Assembly (NCBI RefSeq): GCF_963678245.1 | Contig: NZ_OY782774.1 | Coordinates: 186,001-250,000, forward strand | DNA: 64,000 nt | Direction: 5' to 3' | From: an uncultured Sunxiuqinia sp. | GTDB taxonomy: Bacteria; Bacteroidota; Bacteroidia; Bacteroidales; Prolixibacteraceae | Part shown: in pieces, positions 26,917-36,294 of the stretch | Layout of the letters: the number at the start of each line of letters is the position of its first letter | How positions within the stretch are numbered: position 1 is the stretch's first letter | Notes under the pieces: model-generated | What the model was told of the DNA's origin: nothing | What the model saw: the letters and a program-made list of their open reading frames with translations, nothing else | The model's database searches: none | Program-made: the position numbers and the translations under genes

Positions 26917-27909
26917 TTATACCCGGTTTCCTTTTTCAAGTTCACTTAAAACAAATTCCTTGGCGTGGTAGGTGATAATCACGTCAGCGCCTGCGCGTTT
27001 TAGGGAAGTCAGTATTTCTTTGATCAGTCGTTGCTCGTCAATCCAGCCATTGGCAGCAGTAGCTTTTACCATCGAAAATTCGCCACTTACATTGTAGGCC
27101 ACTACCGGTACATTATAGGTTGTTTTCACCCGGCTGATGATATCCATATAGCTTAATGCAGGCTTGACCATTACCATGTCGGCTCCTTCTTCTAAGTCAG
27201 TTTCCACTTCGCGAAGAGCTTCATCGCCATTGGCCGGATCCATCTGGTACGTATTCCGGTCACCAAATTGGGGTGCACTGTCTGCAGCATCGCGGAAAGG
27301 TCCGTAAAAACCCGACGCATATTTGGCCGAATAAGCCATGATTGGTGTATTTTGAAAGCCATTTTCATCTAATGCCGTGCGGATGGCAGCTACACGACCA
27401 TCCATCATATCACTTGGTGCAATAATATCAGCGCCGGATTTTGCCAGAGTAACAGACTGTGCTGCCAGTGTTTTCAGCGTGCTGTCATTGTCTACATCGC
27501 CATCGACAATGGTTCCGCAGTGTCCGTGTTTGGTGTATTCGCAGTTGCACACATCAGCCACGATAACCACCTCAGGTAGTTCCGCTTTAATTGCCCGAAT
27601 GGCTTGCGGAACAATTGCATCATGCTGGCAAGCTACTGCTCCGGTTTCATCTTTCTCGGAAGGAATACCAAAAAGTAAGATTTTATCAACGCCTGTTCGC
27701 TCAACCAGGTCTTTTACTTCTTTCACCAACAAGTCAATCGACAATTGAAAGTTGCCCGGCATTGATTTGATTGGATTACTGATATTTTCGCCGGGAACCA
27801 CGAAGTAAGGCATAATTAAATCATCGCGATTCACTTCGGTTTCGCGCACCATGTTTCTGATGGCTGCTGTTTTTCTTAATCTTCTGAGTCGTGTAATTGG
27901 AAAGCTCAT
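26917..27909 (-). CDS. hemB: porphobilinogen synthase (ALA dehydratase)
   Basis: A 330-residue enzyme condensing two 5-aminolevulinate molecules to porphobilinogen. The Cys-rich zinc motif DVCNCEYTKHGHCG is intact, pointing to a zinc-dependent form. The two active-site lysines are visible in AYSAKYASGFYGPF and MVMVKPALSYMDI. Full length, five bases downstream of hemD. Confidence 0.97.
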   Translation of the reverse strand: MSFPITRLRRLRKTAAIRNMVRETEVNRDDLIMPYFVVPGENISNPIKSMPGNFQLSIDLLVKEVKDLVERTGVDKILLFGIPSEKDETGAVACQHDAIVPQAIRAIKAELPEVVIVADVCNCEYTKHGHCGTIVDGDVDNDSTLKTLAAQSVTLAKSGADIIAPSDMMDGRVAAIRTALDENGFQNTPIMAYSAKYASGFYGPFRDAADSAPQFGDRNTYQMDPANGDEALREVETDLEEGADMVMVKPALSYMDIISRVKTTYNVPVVAYNVSGEFSMVKATAANGWIDEQRLIKEILTSLKRAGADVIITYHAKEFVLSELEKGNRV

Positions 27910-27913
27910 ATTG

Positions 27914-28672
27914 TTAGTCTTTTATGGTCGTTTTATTCGATTTTAAATACTGAATGGTTGTTTCTGCTAATCCCAAATAACTTGGCTTTTTTGCTGTTGT
28001 CAATGCTGTAGCTTGATATTCATTGATTGCAGCGGTTGTTGTTGTTCCAATACTGATAAAACGTAATTGTTTTGGACTTATTTTTATCTTTTCAATTAGC
28101 GCTTTTACAGCCGAAGGACTGGTCGCAATTAATGCATCGTATTGATTTGATTCGACTAAATTAAGGATTTTTGAATCAACGGATTGGACAAAACGAGTTT
28201 CATAAACGTTAATCCGCTCCACATTCGCTTTTTGTTTGAATTTATGCAGTAACGTGTCTTTTGCCAGATTTCCAAGGATTAATAATACTCGTTCATTTCC
28301 CTTGAGCTTTGACATAAATTCATAGGCAAAGTCCCCGGATGATTTTCCAGATCCTACAAAAGTAGGAACGATTCCTTTTTGCATAAGCATTTCGGCCGTT
28401 TTAAGGCCTATGGCTGCTATTTTATTCGACAGCTCCGGGTGGCTGTATACAAAGGATGATACCGCATTTTTACTGGTAAAAACCAGCCAATCATAATCGG
28501 TTAGTTTTCGTTTCGTTTTGAATGGTGTCGAAGAGGTTTCGATCATTGGCATAGCATGTACGGTTGCTCCGGTTTGAACAAGCATTTCATAAAACCGATC
28601 ATGCTTCCGTTGAGGATAAGTGCAAATGACCGTTCGGTCTTTTAATATGTTACTTTCATCATTTGTTGACAT
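27914..28672 (-). CDS. hemD: uroporphyrinogen-III synthase
   Basis: A 252-residue protein with the weakly conserved two-lobe HemD fold: TVICTYPQRKHDRFYEML, DYDWLVFTSKNAVSSFV, AIGLKTAEMLMQKGI, then NVERINVYET, YDALIATSPSAVKAL and FISIGTTTTAAINEY. It closes hydroxymethylbilane with ring D inversion. Sequence conservation in this family is low, so the operon position between hemC and hemB carries much of the weight. The ATG at 28672 is chosen over 28717; with it the gene starts just after the hemC stop. Confidence 0.9.
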   Translation of the reverse strand: MSTNDESNILKDRTVICTYPQRKHDRFYEMLVQTGATVHAMPMIETSSTPFKTKRKLTDYDWLVFTSKNAVSSFVYSHPELSNKIAAIGLKTAEMLMQKGIVPTFVGSGKSSGDFAYEFMSKLKGNERVLLILGNLAKDTLLHKFKQKANVERINVYETRFVQSVDSKILNLVESNQYDALIATSPSAVKALIEKIKISPKQLRFISIGTTTTAAINEYQATALTTAKKPSYLGLAETTIQYLKSNKTTIKD

Positions 28673-28676
28673 CTGT

Positions 28677-29606
28677 TTACTCGGGCCTGATACTGTCCAG
28701 AATTTCTTTACCTCCATCGTCCAAAATGGACTGGGCTAACTCAATGGCTTTTTCCGATGCTTCATCCAGTGTGGAATTCACCGATTTTCTGATTAATTTC
28801 TTTCCATCTAAACTGGCAACCATTGCGGTTAGTGTGATTTGCTCTCCGTTAATTTCAGAATAGCACCCTACTGGTACCTGACAACCACCCTCGAGTGTTC
28901 GGAGGAGCGAACGTTCTGCGAGCGTTGTTGCCCGGGTCATCTCATCGGTAATGACGTCAAGTAGTGACTGGACCAACTCATCTTCTTCACGAATCTCAAT
29001 GGCAATGGCTCCCTGACTAACCGCCGGAATCATCACGTCAGTATCAATAAACTCAGTAATTATTTCGTCATACCCTAAACGTAAAATACCCGCTCCGGCC
29101 ATAATCAATCCATCGCAATGGCCATCTTTCATTTTCTGTAGTCGGGTTTCTACATTCCCACGAATGTCAACAATCGTTAGTTCGGGATTGAAATGCAATA
29201 CTTGTGATTGGCGTCGCAAACTTGAGGTGGCTACTTTATCTTTCGCAGTGAAATCAGCCAATTTGCGTCCATCCTTCGAAATAAAAACATCACGAACTTC
29301 AGCTCGTTTCAACATGCCGCCGATGATTAAATTTTCGGGTAGTTCTGTTGGAAGATCTTTTAAGCTGTGGACAGCCAAATCAATTTCGTTGTCGTAAAGC
29401 GCTTGTTCAATTTCTTTGGTGAAAAGTCCTTTGTCGCCAATTTTCGAAAGGGCAACATCCAGAATTTTATCACCTTTGGTTTTGATGATTTTTAACTCAA
29501 AATTATCGGAGGGGTGTGCTTTTTCTAGTTCACTTTTTACGGTCTCTGCCTGCCATAAGGCAAGTTTGCTTCCACGGGTTCCGATCCTGATTGTTTTTTT
29601 ACTCAT
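28677..29606 (-). CDS. hemC: hydroxymethylbilane synthase (porphobilinogen deaminase)
   Basis: A 309-residue enzyme joining four porphobilinogens into hydroxymethylbilane. Starts IRIGTRGSKLALWQAETVKS; also LAVHSLKDLPTELPENLIIG, ATSSLRRQSQ and DIRGNVETRLQKM. The dipyrromethane-binding Cys lies in LEGGCQVPVGCYSE. The ATG overlaps the end of hemA by 8 bases, indicating coupled translation. Confidence 0.97.
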   Translation of the reverse strand: MSKKTIRIGTRGSKLALWQAETVKSELEKAHPSDNFELKIIKTKGDKILDVALSKIGDKGLFTKEIEQALYDNEIDLAVHSLKDLPTELPENLIIGGMLKRAEVRDVFISKDGRKLADFTAKDKVATSSLRRQSQVLHFNPELTIVDIRGNVETRLQKMKDGHCDGLIMAGAGILRLGYDEIITEFIDTDVMIPAVSQGAIAIEIREEDELVQSLLDVITDEMTRATTLAERSLLRTLEGGCQVPVGCYSEINGEQITLTAMVASLDGKKLIRKSVNSTLDEASEKAIELAQSILDDGGKEILDSIRPE

Positions 29607-30849
29607 GAGTAGGGGAGAAAAGATCGTTTATTACTTTTATATATTCAGTTTTTCGGCCATTATCGCTGATGGTTTTTAGGTTTTTAATCATCGATTTCAC
29701 CAGTTTCTCAGCGATATGTTTACCGTATTTTTCCATGTTCTGGAATTCTTCTTCATTATGAAATTTCCTGAAGATTTCTAGTTCTGATGTATTGATCTCG
29801 TGTACACCCATAATGATATTTTGAATGGCTGGTGATAAATTTTGAATGCTTAACCAATCGGCATATTCATGGGCTTTTTTCTTAATAATTTTCTCGGCAG
29901 TTAAAATGTAGGTTTTCTTTTTCTCCATGTTTTGAGCAACCACTTCCTTTAGGTCATCCACATTATATAGAGCAATGTTTTCAATGTCGGTTACTTTGGG
30001 ATCGATGTTGCGCGGCACACCAAGGTCAATAAAAACGGTTTGTTTATTGGTATTTTCCGCGCTAAGCATAGCAGGTGTAATTAGCGGCTTTTTACAGGTA
30101 ATTGAACTGACAACGATGTCTGCCTCGCGAATACCTGTCTGGAGCTCTTTGAAATTTAGCGCACTTCCTCCAAAACGTCCGGCAAGTTCTTCTGCTTTTG
30201 ACATTGTCCGGTTTGAGACAATAATATTTTGACATCCCTTTTTAGCCAGGTTTTTTATAACGAGTTCTCCGGTTTCTCCAGCACCAATTAATAATATCTT
30301 CTTATCGGGTAGTTGTTCGAAAATTCTGTTGCATTTTTCTACCGCTGCGTAACTTACTGAGAATGCTCCGCTGCTAAGTGCCGTTTTTGTGCGTACTTGT
30401 TTTCCCGTTTCCAGCGCTTTATAAAATAGCCGGGTCAATATCTTGCCAGCAGAACCAATTTCTTCAGCATGGTTAATGGCTTCTTTTACTTGCGAAACAA
30501 TTTGATATTCGCCCAACACCATTGATTCCAATCCGGAAATTACATGGAATAAATGCGAAACGGCATTTTGAGTTTCGTATTTGTAAAAATGAGATTCAAT
30601 GGCATCTTCTTCCTGAATATGTGCTTTCAGGAAATGAAATAAGATATGAAAAGCTCCTGGAGAGCAACATTCTTCGGCGGTAAAATACAACTCTGTTCGG
30701 TTGCAAGTTGAGATGATGACCAGTTCATCAATATTTTTATCTTTCAATATCGTTTGCGATAAATCGGTATACTCTTCCTTCGTAAGAGCAAATTTCTCAC
30801 GAATACTTACAGGTGCCGATTTATGACTTAAGCCTACTACTCCAATCAT
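29599..30849 (-). CDS. hemA: glutamyl-tRNA reductase
   Basis: A 416-residue NADPH enzyme that reduces glutamyl-tRNA to glutamate-1-semialdehyde, the committed step of the C5 haem pathway. Signatures: VVGLSHKSAPVSIREKFAL, the nucleophilic Cys in IISTCNRTELYF, ESMVLGEYQIVSQVKEA, the NADP-binding KILLIGAGETGELVIKNLAK and a C-terminal dimerisation helix region. It is followed by hemC with an 8-base overlap and preceded by a small membrane protein gene. Confidence 0.97.
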   Translation of the reverse strand: MIGVVGLSHKSAPVSIREKFALTKEEYTDLSQTILKDKNIDELVIISTCNRTELYFTAEECCSPGAFHILFHFLKAHIQEEDAIESHFYKYETQNAVSHLFHVISGLESMVLGEYQIVSQVKEAINHAEEIGSAGKILTRLFYKALETGKQVRTKTALSSGAFSVSYAAVEKCNRIFEQLPDKKILLIGAGETGELVIKNLAKKGCQNIIVSNRTMSKAEELAGRFGGSALNFKELQTGIREADIVVSSITCKKPLITPAMLSAENTNKQTVFIDLGVPRNIDPKVTDIENIALYNVDDLKEVVAQNMEKKKTYILTAEKIIKKKAHEYADWLSIQNLSPAIQNIIMGVHEINTSELEIFRKFHNEEEFQNMEKYGKHIAEKLVKSMIKNLKTISDNGRKTEYIKVINDLFSPTHE

Positions 30850-30903
30850 GCGTTTTGAAAATAAATGAAAGTTTGGTTATTGATTTCTTCTTTTTTGAAT
30901 GTA

Positions 30904-31284
30904 CTAAGAAATCGCAATTGGAGGAGATAAGCCAAAGAAAGTATGGTAGATATCAAATGAATACTTTCTTTGATTACTAATTGTAAAGCTATTTGTTTCA
31001 GGTTTAGGGACCAAAAGCATGTCAACTTTATCTAAAGCTGATATGCTAGATTTATAATCAGGTGTAGTTTTTTGCAATACATCGAAGAAATAGCAACAAT
31101 TGTCGTTTGCACTAATTTGAGCCGATTGGCTTTTATCGTCTTGGTATTGAATGTTTTTTTCTGTGAGTTCAGCTAGCTTTTCATTAGTATTACCTCTTAG
31201 GTTTATCCCCATGGTGAGGACAAACAACGCTCCGAATAAAAGGAGGTAAGGTATGAATGATCCGGCTAATCCAATAAAAAACAT
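30904..31284 (-). CDS. hypothetical small membrane protein heading the haem operon
   Basis: A 126-residue protein I do not recognise. It has one hydrophobic segment (about residues 8-27, GSFIPYLLLFGALFVLTMGI), then a charged stretch, a CC pair in DNCCYFFDVLQ and a C-terminus with YHTFFGLSPPIAIS. It lies 54 bases upstream of hemA on the same strand and directly behind an exact -7 promoter box, so it is probably the first gene of the haem operon. No haem ligand motif such as CxxCH is present. It could be a small regulator or assembly factor for the pathway, but this is a guess. Confidence 0.65.
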   Translation of the reverse strand: MFFIGLAGSFIPYLLLFGALFVLTMGINLRGNTNEKLAELTEKNIQYQDDKSQSAQISANDNCCYFFDVLQKTTPDYKSSISALDKVDMLLVPKPETNSFTISNQRKYSFDIYHTFFGLSPPIAIS

Positions 31285-31618
31285 AATAGTAGCTTACAAT
31301 ATTTGAGAACAAATTTAATAATGTCTGTTAGAATATGAATAGATTTTGGTTGATATTAATCAATTCGATCGCAGATTTGTAATTGGTTTCAATAATAACT
31401 GGTTTCGAAAAAATTATTTGTTCTGTTAAGGTAACAACAATAACGAATTGAAGTTTTCTAAATTGTTAGTTTTTTGAAATTAGAAAACAACTCTGCCCCA
31501 TTTACACGAAATACGATGTAATAAATTGCCATTGCCGATGCTGATTTCTGGTAGACTCATATTTTAAACATCTGCCTGTTTTCGCTGTTTATAATAAAAA
31601 AACTATAAAGAATAGTAA
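31285..31618. other. intergenic region between the haem operon and the pirin gene
   Basis: A 334-base gap between divergent genes. Besides the reverse-strand -7 box (31310-31317) no ORF, RNA gene or strong palindrome was seen, and no convincing forward promoter for the pirin gene. Confidence 0.6.
31310..31317 (-). promoter_or_regulatory. -7 promoter box of the haem operon
   Basis: On the reverse strand TAAATTTG, an exact TAnnTTTG match, 25 bases before the ATG at 31284. No clear TTG at the -33 distance. Confidence 0.5.
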
Positions 31619-32473
31619 ATGAAAACAATAAAGAAAATACATCAACCGGAGAGTGACCCAATTCAGGATTTAACAACGGATCGAGTGATTCCAACTCGGT
31701 CTATCCGTTATCTTGATCCATTTTTATTTTTGAATCATCATGGGCCGCAAGAATATCCGGAAAACAATAGTGGTCTTCCGTTTGGTCCCCATCCACACCG
31801 TGGTATGGAAACAGTAACTTTTATAGTGGACGGAGATATTGCTCATTTTGATAGCAGTGGACAGAAAAGCGTCATTAAATCGGGCGGTGTTCAATGGATG
31901 ACGGCAGGGAGAGGTTTGATTCATTCTGAAGTTTCCTCTGAGCAGTTTAAACAAAAAGGTGGACCTTTGGAGATCTTGCAGCTTTGGGTTAATCTGCCCG
32001 CAAAAGATAAGATGTGTGATCCCTTTTACAAAGGTGTTCAAAAAGAACAGATTCCGAAAATTGATTTAAATGATGGACAAGTAACATTAAATCTTGTTTC
32101 AGGTGATTGGGGAGGCGTTAAGGGACCTTTTCAATCAGGAATTGGCGTTCAGTTGTCAACTATTGACTTTAACCCAAATTCAAAATTGGAATTGACAATA
32201 CCCAAAACAAAAAATGTTTTTTTCTATCTTATTCGTGGAAAAATGGAGGTTAATGGTCAGTTGGTTGAAGCAAAGCGTTTGGTCGAATTTGTTAATGATG
32301 GATCGATCATTAAAGTTGAAGCACTTGAACAAAGCATGTTATTACTGGGATATGCGTTGCCGATATGCGAACCGGTTGTTTCTGATGGTCCTTTTGTTAT
32401 GAATACCCAAGAGGAAATTGTCGAGGCTTACGAAGATTATAAAAATGGTAAGTTTGGTAGTTGGAGCCACTAG
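31619..32473 (+). CDS. pirin family protein
   Basis: A 284-residue cupin-fold protein. The N-terminal cupin carries the Fe(II) ligands in PFGPHPHRGMETVTFIVDGD and HFDSSG, with WMTAGRGLIHSE following, and the C-terminal half forms the second cupin barrel (VFFYLIRGKMEVNG). Bacterial pirins are reported as quercetinases or as regulators that bind pyruvate dehydrogenase E1; which applies here is open. Since a complete PDH operon lies 14 kb away, the second option is worth noting. It faces the PFOR gene across a shared terminator. Confidence 0.9.
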   Translation: MKTIKKIHQPESDPIQDLTTDRVIPTRSIRYLDPFLFLNHHGPQEYPENNSGLPFGPHPHRGMETVTFIVDGDIAHFDSSGQKSVIKSGGVQWMTAGRGLIHSEVSSEQFKQKGGPLEILQLWVNLPAKDKMCDPFYKGVQKEQIPKIDLNDGQVTLNLVSGDWGGVKGPFQSGIGVQLSTIDFNPNSKLELTIPKTKNVFFYLIRGKMEVNGQLVEAKRLVEFVNDGSIIKVEALEQSMLLLGYALPICEPVVSDGPFVMNTQEEIVEAYEDYKNGKFGSWSH

Positions 32474-32609
32474 ATTTTTATGGCATAGTTTTTTAACTTA
32501 TTACTAAACAAATAATGAATAAATTGTGCAGGAATGTGAAGGAAACTCTGGTCATGACATTGTTAATCTAAAAAAAATAGAATTAGAACAGGAACCATAG
32601 TTCCCAATA

Positions 32610-32641
32610 AAAAGCCATCCTCCCATAGGAAGATGGCTTTT
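32610..32641. terminator. bidirectional terminator between pirin and PFOR genes
   Basis: AAAAGCCATC (32610-32619) pairs with GATGGCTTTT (32632-32641), with an inner TCC/GGA stem. Forward reading ends in TTTTGAATT and reverse reading in TTTTTATT, so it can stop both convergent transcripts. Confidence 0.85.
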
Positions 32642-32663
32642 GAATTATAATAAAAGTGGTTTT

Positions 32664-35600
32664 TTACTTTTCTTCTACAGCTTCTGGTGCAAAATTCATC
32701 GCAGCCAATCGCTTGTATGAAGCATAACGCCATTTGGCATTTTCTTCTGATGCTTTGAACAGCTCGGCAGCTTGTTCCGGAAACGACTTTTTCAATGAAG
32801 TATAGCGAACTTCACCGGCAAGGAAGTCTTGGAATTTGCTCCAATCTGGTTCTTTTGAATCTAAAGAGAAAGGATTCTTTCCTTCAGCTTCCAACATTGG
32901 ATTGTAGCGATACATTGACCAATAACCTGCTTCAACTGCTTTTTTCTCTTCAGCCTGAGATGCGCCCATACTTGCACGCAGCCCGTGGTTAATACAAGGA
33001 GAATAAGCAATAATTAATGATGGTCCCGGGTAAGCCTCTGCTTCGCGCAATGCTTTCAGGTATTGTGCTTGGTTTGCTCCCATTGCTACTTGTGCAACGT
33101 AAACATATCCGTATGACATGGCCATAACACCCAAGTCTTTTTTGCGGATTTTTTTACCTGAAGAAGCAAATTTCGCAACGGCACCAACTGGTGTCGATTT
33201 AGAAGCCTGACCGCCAGTGTTCGAGTAAACCTCGGTATCCATAACCAATACGTTTACATCTTCACCTGAAGCCAATACGTGGTCTAAGCCACCATAACCG
33301 ATGTCGTATGCCCATCCGTCGCCACCAAATACCCAAACTGATTTTTTAACCAGGTATTTTTTCAGTCCAAGGATGTCTTTGGCATAGTCGCCATCTTTCT
33401 CTGCAAGAGCAGCCAATACGTTGGCTGAAGCTTCTTTTGAAGCTTTGGCATCATCTTTACCTTCAATCCATGCTGTGAAAGCTGTTTTCTCGTCTTCACC
33501 GATACCATTTGAAAGAGCGTCTTTCATAATCATTTCAATACGATCGCGTTGAGCAGAAACACCTTCAGCCATACCGAAACCATACTCGGCATTGTCTTCG
33601 AACAATGAGTTAGCCCATGCTGGACCTTGTCCGCTTTCTTTGTGTTTACAGTAAGGAGTTGACGGAGCAGAACCACCATAGATTGAAGAACAACCGGTAG
33701 CGTTGGCAACCATCATGCGCTCACCATAAAGCTGTGTGATTAATTTAATATATGGAGTTTCACCACAACCAGCACAAGCTCCGGAGAACTCAAACAATGG
33801 CTGAGCAAACTGGGAGTTTTTAACTGACTTATATTTATCAACTACTTTTTCTTTGTAGCTTACATTTTTGTCCATGTAATTCCAGCGATCAACTTGCGAC
33901 TCTTGTGTGCCAAGTGGCTTCATCACTAATGCTTTCTCTTTTGATGGACAAACATCAGCACAGTTGCCACAACCGGTACAGTCAAGTGTTGAAACCTGAA
34001 TGCGGAAGCTTAAACCGGGGAATTGTTTTGTTGGAGTTGCAACTTTTACATCAGTATTCTCAGGAGCATTAGCCAATTCTTCTTCAGTCAACAGGAATGG
34101 ACGGATTGCTGCGTGAGGACATACGTAAGCACATTGGTTACACTGAATACAGTTGTCGCCAACCCATTCAGGAACATTAACAGCGATACCACGTTTTTCA
34201 AAAGCAGAAGTTCCTTGCTCAAAGGTACCGTCTTCGTATCCATTGAAAGTAGAAACAGGAAGGCTGTTACCTTCTTGACCATTAATTACGTCAACAAATT
34301 TGCTGATGTAGTCAGGACGATCGGTAGCTGCAACTTCTTCTTCCAACTTAATCTTTTTCCAGTCTGCAGGTACTTCGACTTTAACAACATTTTTACCGCC
34401 AGCATCGACAGCTGCAAAGTTCATGTTTACGATTTTTTCTCCTTTTGAACCGTACGATTTTACAATGGCTTTTTTCATCTCTTCAACCGCTTGTTCGTAA
34501 GGAATTACGCCGGTGATTTTGAAGAAAGCTGATTGCATGATGGTGTTGGTACGAGTTCCAAGTCCTAACTCTTCACCTAATTTAGTACCATTGATGATGT
34601 AGAATTTGATTTCGTTTTCAGCCAAATAACGTTTCATGCTATCTGGTAAACGTTTTTTAGTTTCTTCTTCATCCCAAATTGAGTTCAACAAGAATGAGCC
34701 TCCTTTTTTCAAGCCTTTCAATACGTTGTACAAGTTAACGTAAGCTGGAACGTGGCAAGCCACAAAATCAGGAGTCGTAATTAAGTAAGTTGAACGAATT
34801 TGGCTATCACCAAAACGTAAGTGAGAACAAGTGAAACCACCTGATTTCTTGGAGTCATATTCGAAATAACCCTGGCAAAATTTATCCGTTGATCCACCAA
34901 TAATTTTGATTGAGTTTTTATTTGCACCAACAGTACCATCAGAACCTAAACCATAGAATTTAGCTTCGTAAATTCCTTCAGAAGAAACTTTTACTTCTTC
35001 TTTTAATGGAAGAGATTTGAAGGTTACATCATCCTCAATACCTAATGTGAAACCATTTTTAGGCTCTGGTAATTCAAGGTTTTCGTAAACAGCCAAAATT
35101 TGTGATGGAGTTGTGTCTTTTGAACCTAGTCCAAAACGTCCGCCAACGATAACTGGAGCGTTTTCTTTTCCGTAGAACAAGTCTTTTACGTCAAGATACA
35201 AAGGCTCACCATTTGCTCCCGGCTCTTTGCTGCGGTCAAGTACTGCAATACGCTTAACTGACTCAGGCAATACGTTCATGAAATATTTGATACTGAACGG
35301 ACGGTACAAGTGAACTGACATCAAACCAACTTTTTTACCTTGAGCTTTAAGATAATCGATTGTTTCTTTGATTGTTTCAGTTACTGATCCCATTGCGATG
35401 ATGATGTTTTCAGCATCTTTAGCACCGTAATAAGTGAATGGGTGATATTCGCGTCCAGTCAATTTGCTAATTTCTTTCATGTAATTTTCTACAATGTCAG
35501 GAACAGCATCGTAGAATGGGTTAGAAGCTTCGCGGGCTTGAAAGAAGATATCGGGGTTTTGAGCTGTACCACGAGTCAATGGGGACTCTGGATTCAACGC

Positions 35601-36224
35601 ACGATCGCGGAATTCCTGAACCAAATCCATATCAACCAATGGACGAATGTCTTCCTGGTCAAGAACTTCAATTTTTTGAACTTCGTGAGAAGTACGGAAT
35701 CCGTCAAAAAATGACATGAAAGGTACGCGTGATTTCAAGGTAGCTAAGTGAGAAACACCTGCTAAGTCCATTTCTTCTTGTACTGAACCGGCAGCCAACA
35801 TAGCGAAACCAGTTTGACGAGCAGAATAAACGTCAGAGTGATCACCGAAGATAGAAAGTGCATGACCGGCCAAAGCACGGGCACTAACATGGAAAACTGT
35901 TGGCAACAATTCACCGGCAATTTTGTACATGTTTGGGATCATAAGCAATAATCCCTGTGATGCCGTATAAGTAGAAGTTAAAGCTCCTGACTGCAATGCA
36001 CCATGAACAGCACCAGCGGCACCACCTTCACTTTGCATCTCAGCTAAACGTACAGGACGACCAAATAAGTTCTTTTTTCCTTTTGCGGCCCATTCATCCA
36101 CATACTCTGCCATCGTTGATGATGGAGTAATTGGATAGATACAGGCAACTTCGCTAAACATGTAACTCATATACGCGGCAGCGTAGTTTCCGTCACATGT
36201 AATGAATTTCTTTTCTTTTGCCAT
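32664..36224 (-). CDS. nifJ: pyruvate:ferredoxin (flavodoxin) oxidoreductase, single-chain
   Basis: A fused PFOR of about 1186 residues that oxidises pyruvate with CoA to acetyl-CoA and CO2, passing electrons to ferredoxin or flavodoxin. Order of parts: N-terminal domain (ITCDGNYAAAYMSYMFSEVA), domain II, a gamma domain (GLGSDGTVGANKNSIKIIG), a two-cluster ferredoxin domain near residues 680-770 (CIQCNQCAYVCP and CTGCGNCADVCP), and a TPP domain with the proximal-cluster Cys (GACAGCGETPYIKL) and GDGWAYDIGYGG, NTGGQASKSTP. The ATG at 36224 (MAKEKKFITCDGN) is chosen. The enzyme is usually oxygen-sensitive, so it suggests an anaerobic or microaerobic mode beside the PDH complex encoded downstream. 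Confidence 0.96.
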   Translation of the reverse strand: MAKEKKFITCDGNYAAAYMSYMFSEVACIYPITPSSTMAEYVDEWAAKGKKNLFGRPVRLAEMQSEGGAAGAVHGALQSGALTSTYTASQGLLLMIPNMYKIAGELLPTVFHVSARALAGHALSIFGDHSDVYSARQTGFAMLAAGSVQEEMDLAGVSHLATLKSRVPFMSFFDGFRTSHEVQKIEVLDQEDIRPLVDMDLVQEFRDRALNPESPLTRGTAQNPDIFFQAREASNPFYDAVPDIVENYMKEISKLTGREYHPFTYYGAKDAENIIIAMGSVTETIKETIDYLKAQGKKVGLMSVHLYRPFSIKYFMNVLPESVKRIAVLDRSKEPGANGEPLYLDVKDLFYGKENAPVIVGGRFGLGSKDTTPSQILAVYENLELPEPKNGFTLGIEDDVTFKSLPLKEEVKVSSEGIYEAKFYGLGSDGTVGANKNSIKIIGGSTDKFCQGYFEYDSKKSGGFTCSHLRFGDSQIRSTYLITTPDFVACHVPAYVNLYNVLKGLKKGGSFLLNSIWDEEETKKRLPDSMKRYLAENEIKFYIINGTKLGEELGLGTRTNTIMQSAFFKITGVIPYEQAVEEMKKAIVKSYGSKGEKIVNMNFAAVDAGGKNVVKVEVPADWKKIKLEEEVAATDRPDYISKFVDVINGQEGNSLPVSTFNGYEDGTFEQGTSAFEKRGIAVNVPEWVGDNCIQCNQCAYVCPHAAIRPFLLTEEELANAPENTDVKVATPTKQFPGLSFRIQVSTLDCTGCGNCADVCPSKEKALVMKPLGTQESQVDRWNYMDKNVSYKEKVVDKYKSVKNSQFAQPLFEFSGACAGCGETPYIKLITQLYGERMMVANATGCSSIYGGSAPSTPYCKHKESGQGPAWANSLFEDNAEYGFGMAEGVSAQRDRIEMIMKDALSNGIGEDEKTAFTAWIEGKDDAKASKEASANVLAALAEKDGDYAKDILGLKKYLVKKSVWVFGGDGWAYDIGYGGLDHVLASGEDVNVLVMDTEVYSNTGGQASKSTPVGAVAKFASSGKKIRKKDLGVMAMSYGYVYVAQVAMGANQAQYLKALREAEAYPGPSLIIAYSPCINHGLRASMGASQAEEKKAVEAGYWSMYRYNPMLEAEGKNPFSLDSKEPDWSKFQDFLAGEVRYTSLKKSFPEQAAELFKASEENAKWRYASYKRLAAMNFAPEAVEEK

Positions 36225-36242
36225 TTTATTCATGTTAAATTT

Positions 36243-36250
36243 CAAATTTA
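36243..36250 (-). promoter_or_regulatory. -7 promoter box of nifJ
   Basis: Reverse strand TAAATTTG, exact TAnnTTTG, 18 bases before the ATG at 36224. It places the PFOR gene under its own promoter, downstream of the AAA ATPase gene. No matching -33 TTG is seen. Confidence 0.45.
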
Positions 36251-36294
36251 TATTCTTTTATATTCTCTATTTTTAATTTCTGTTTTAACGAACC

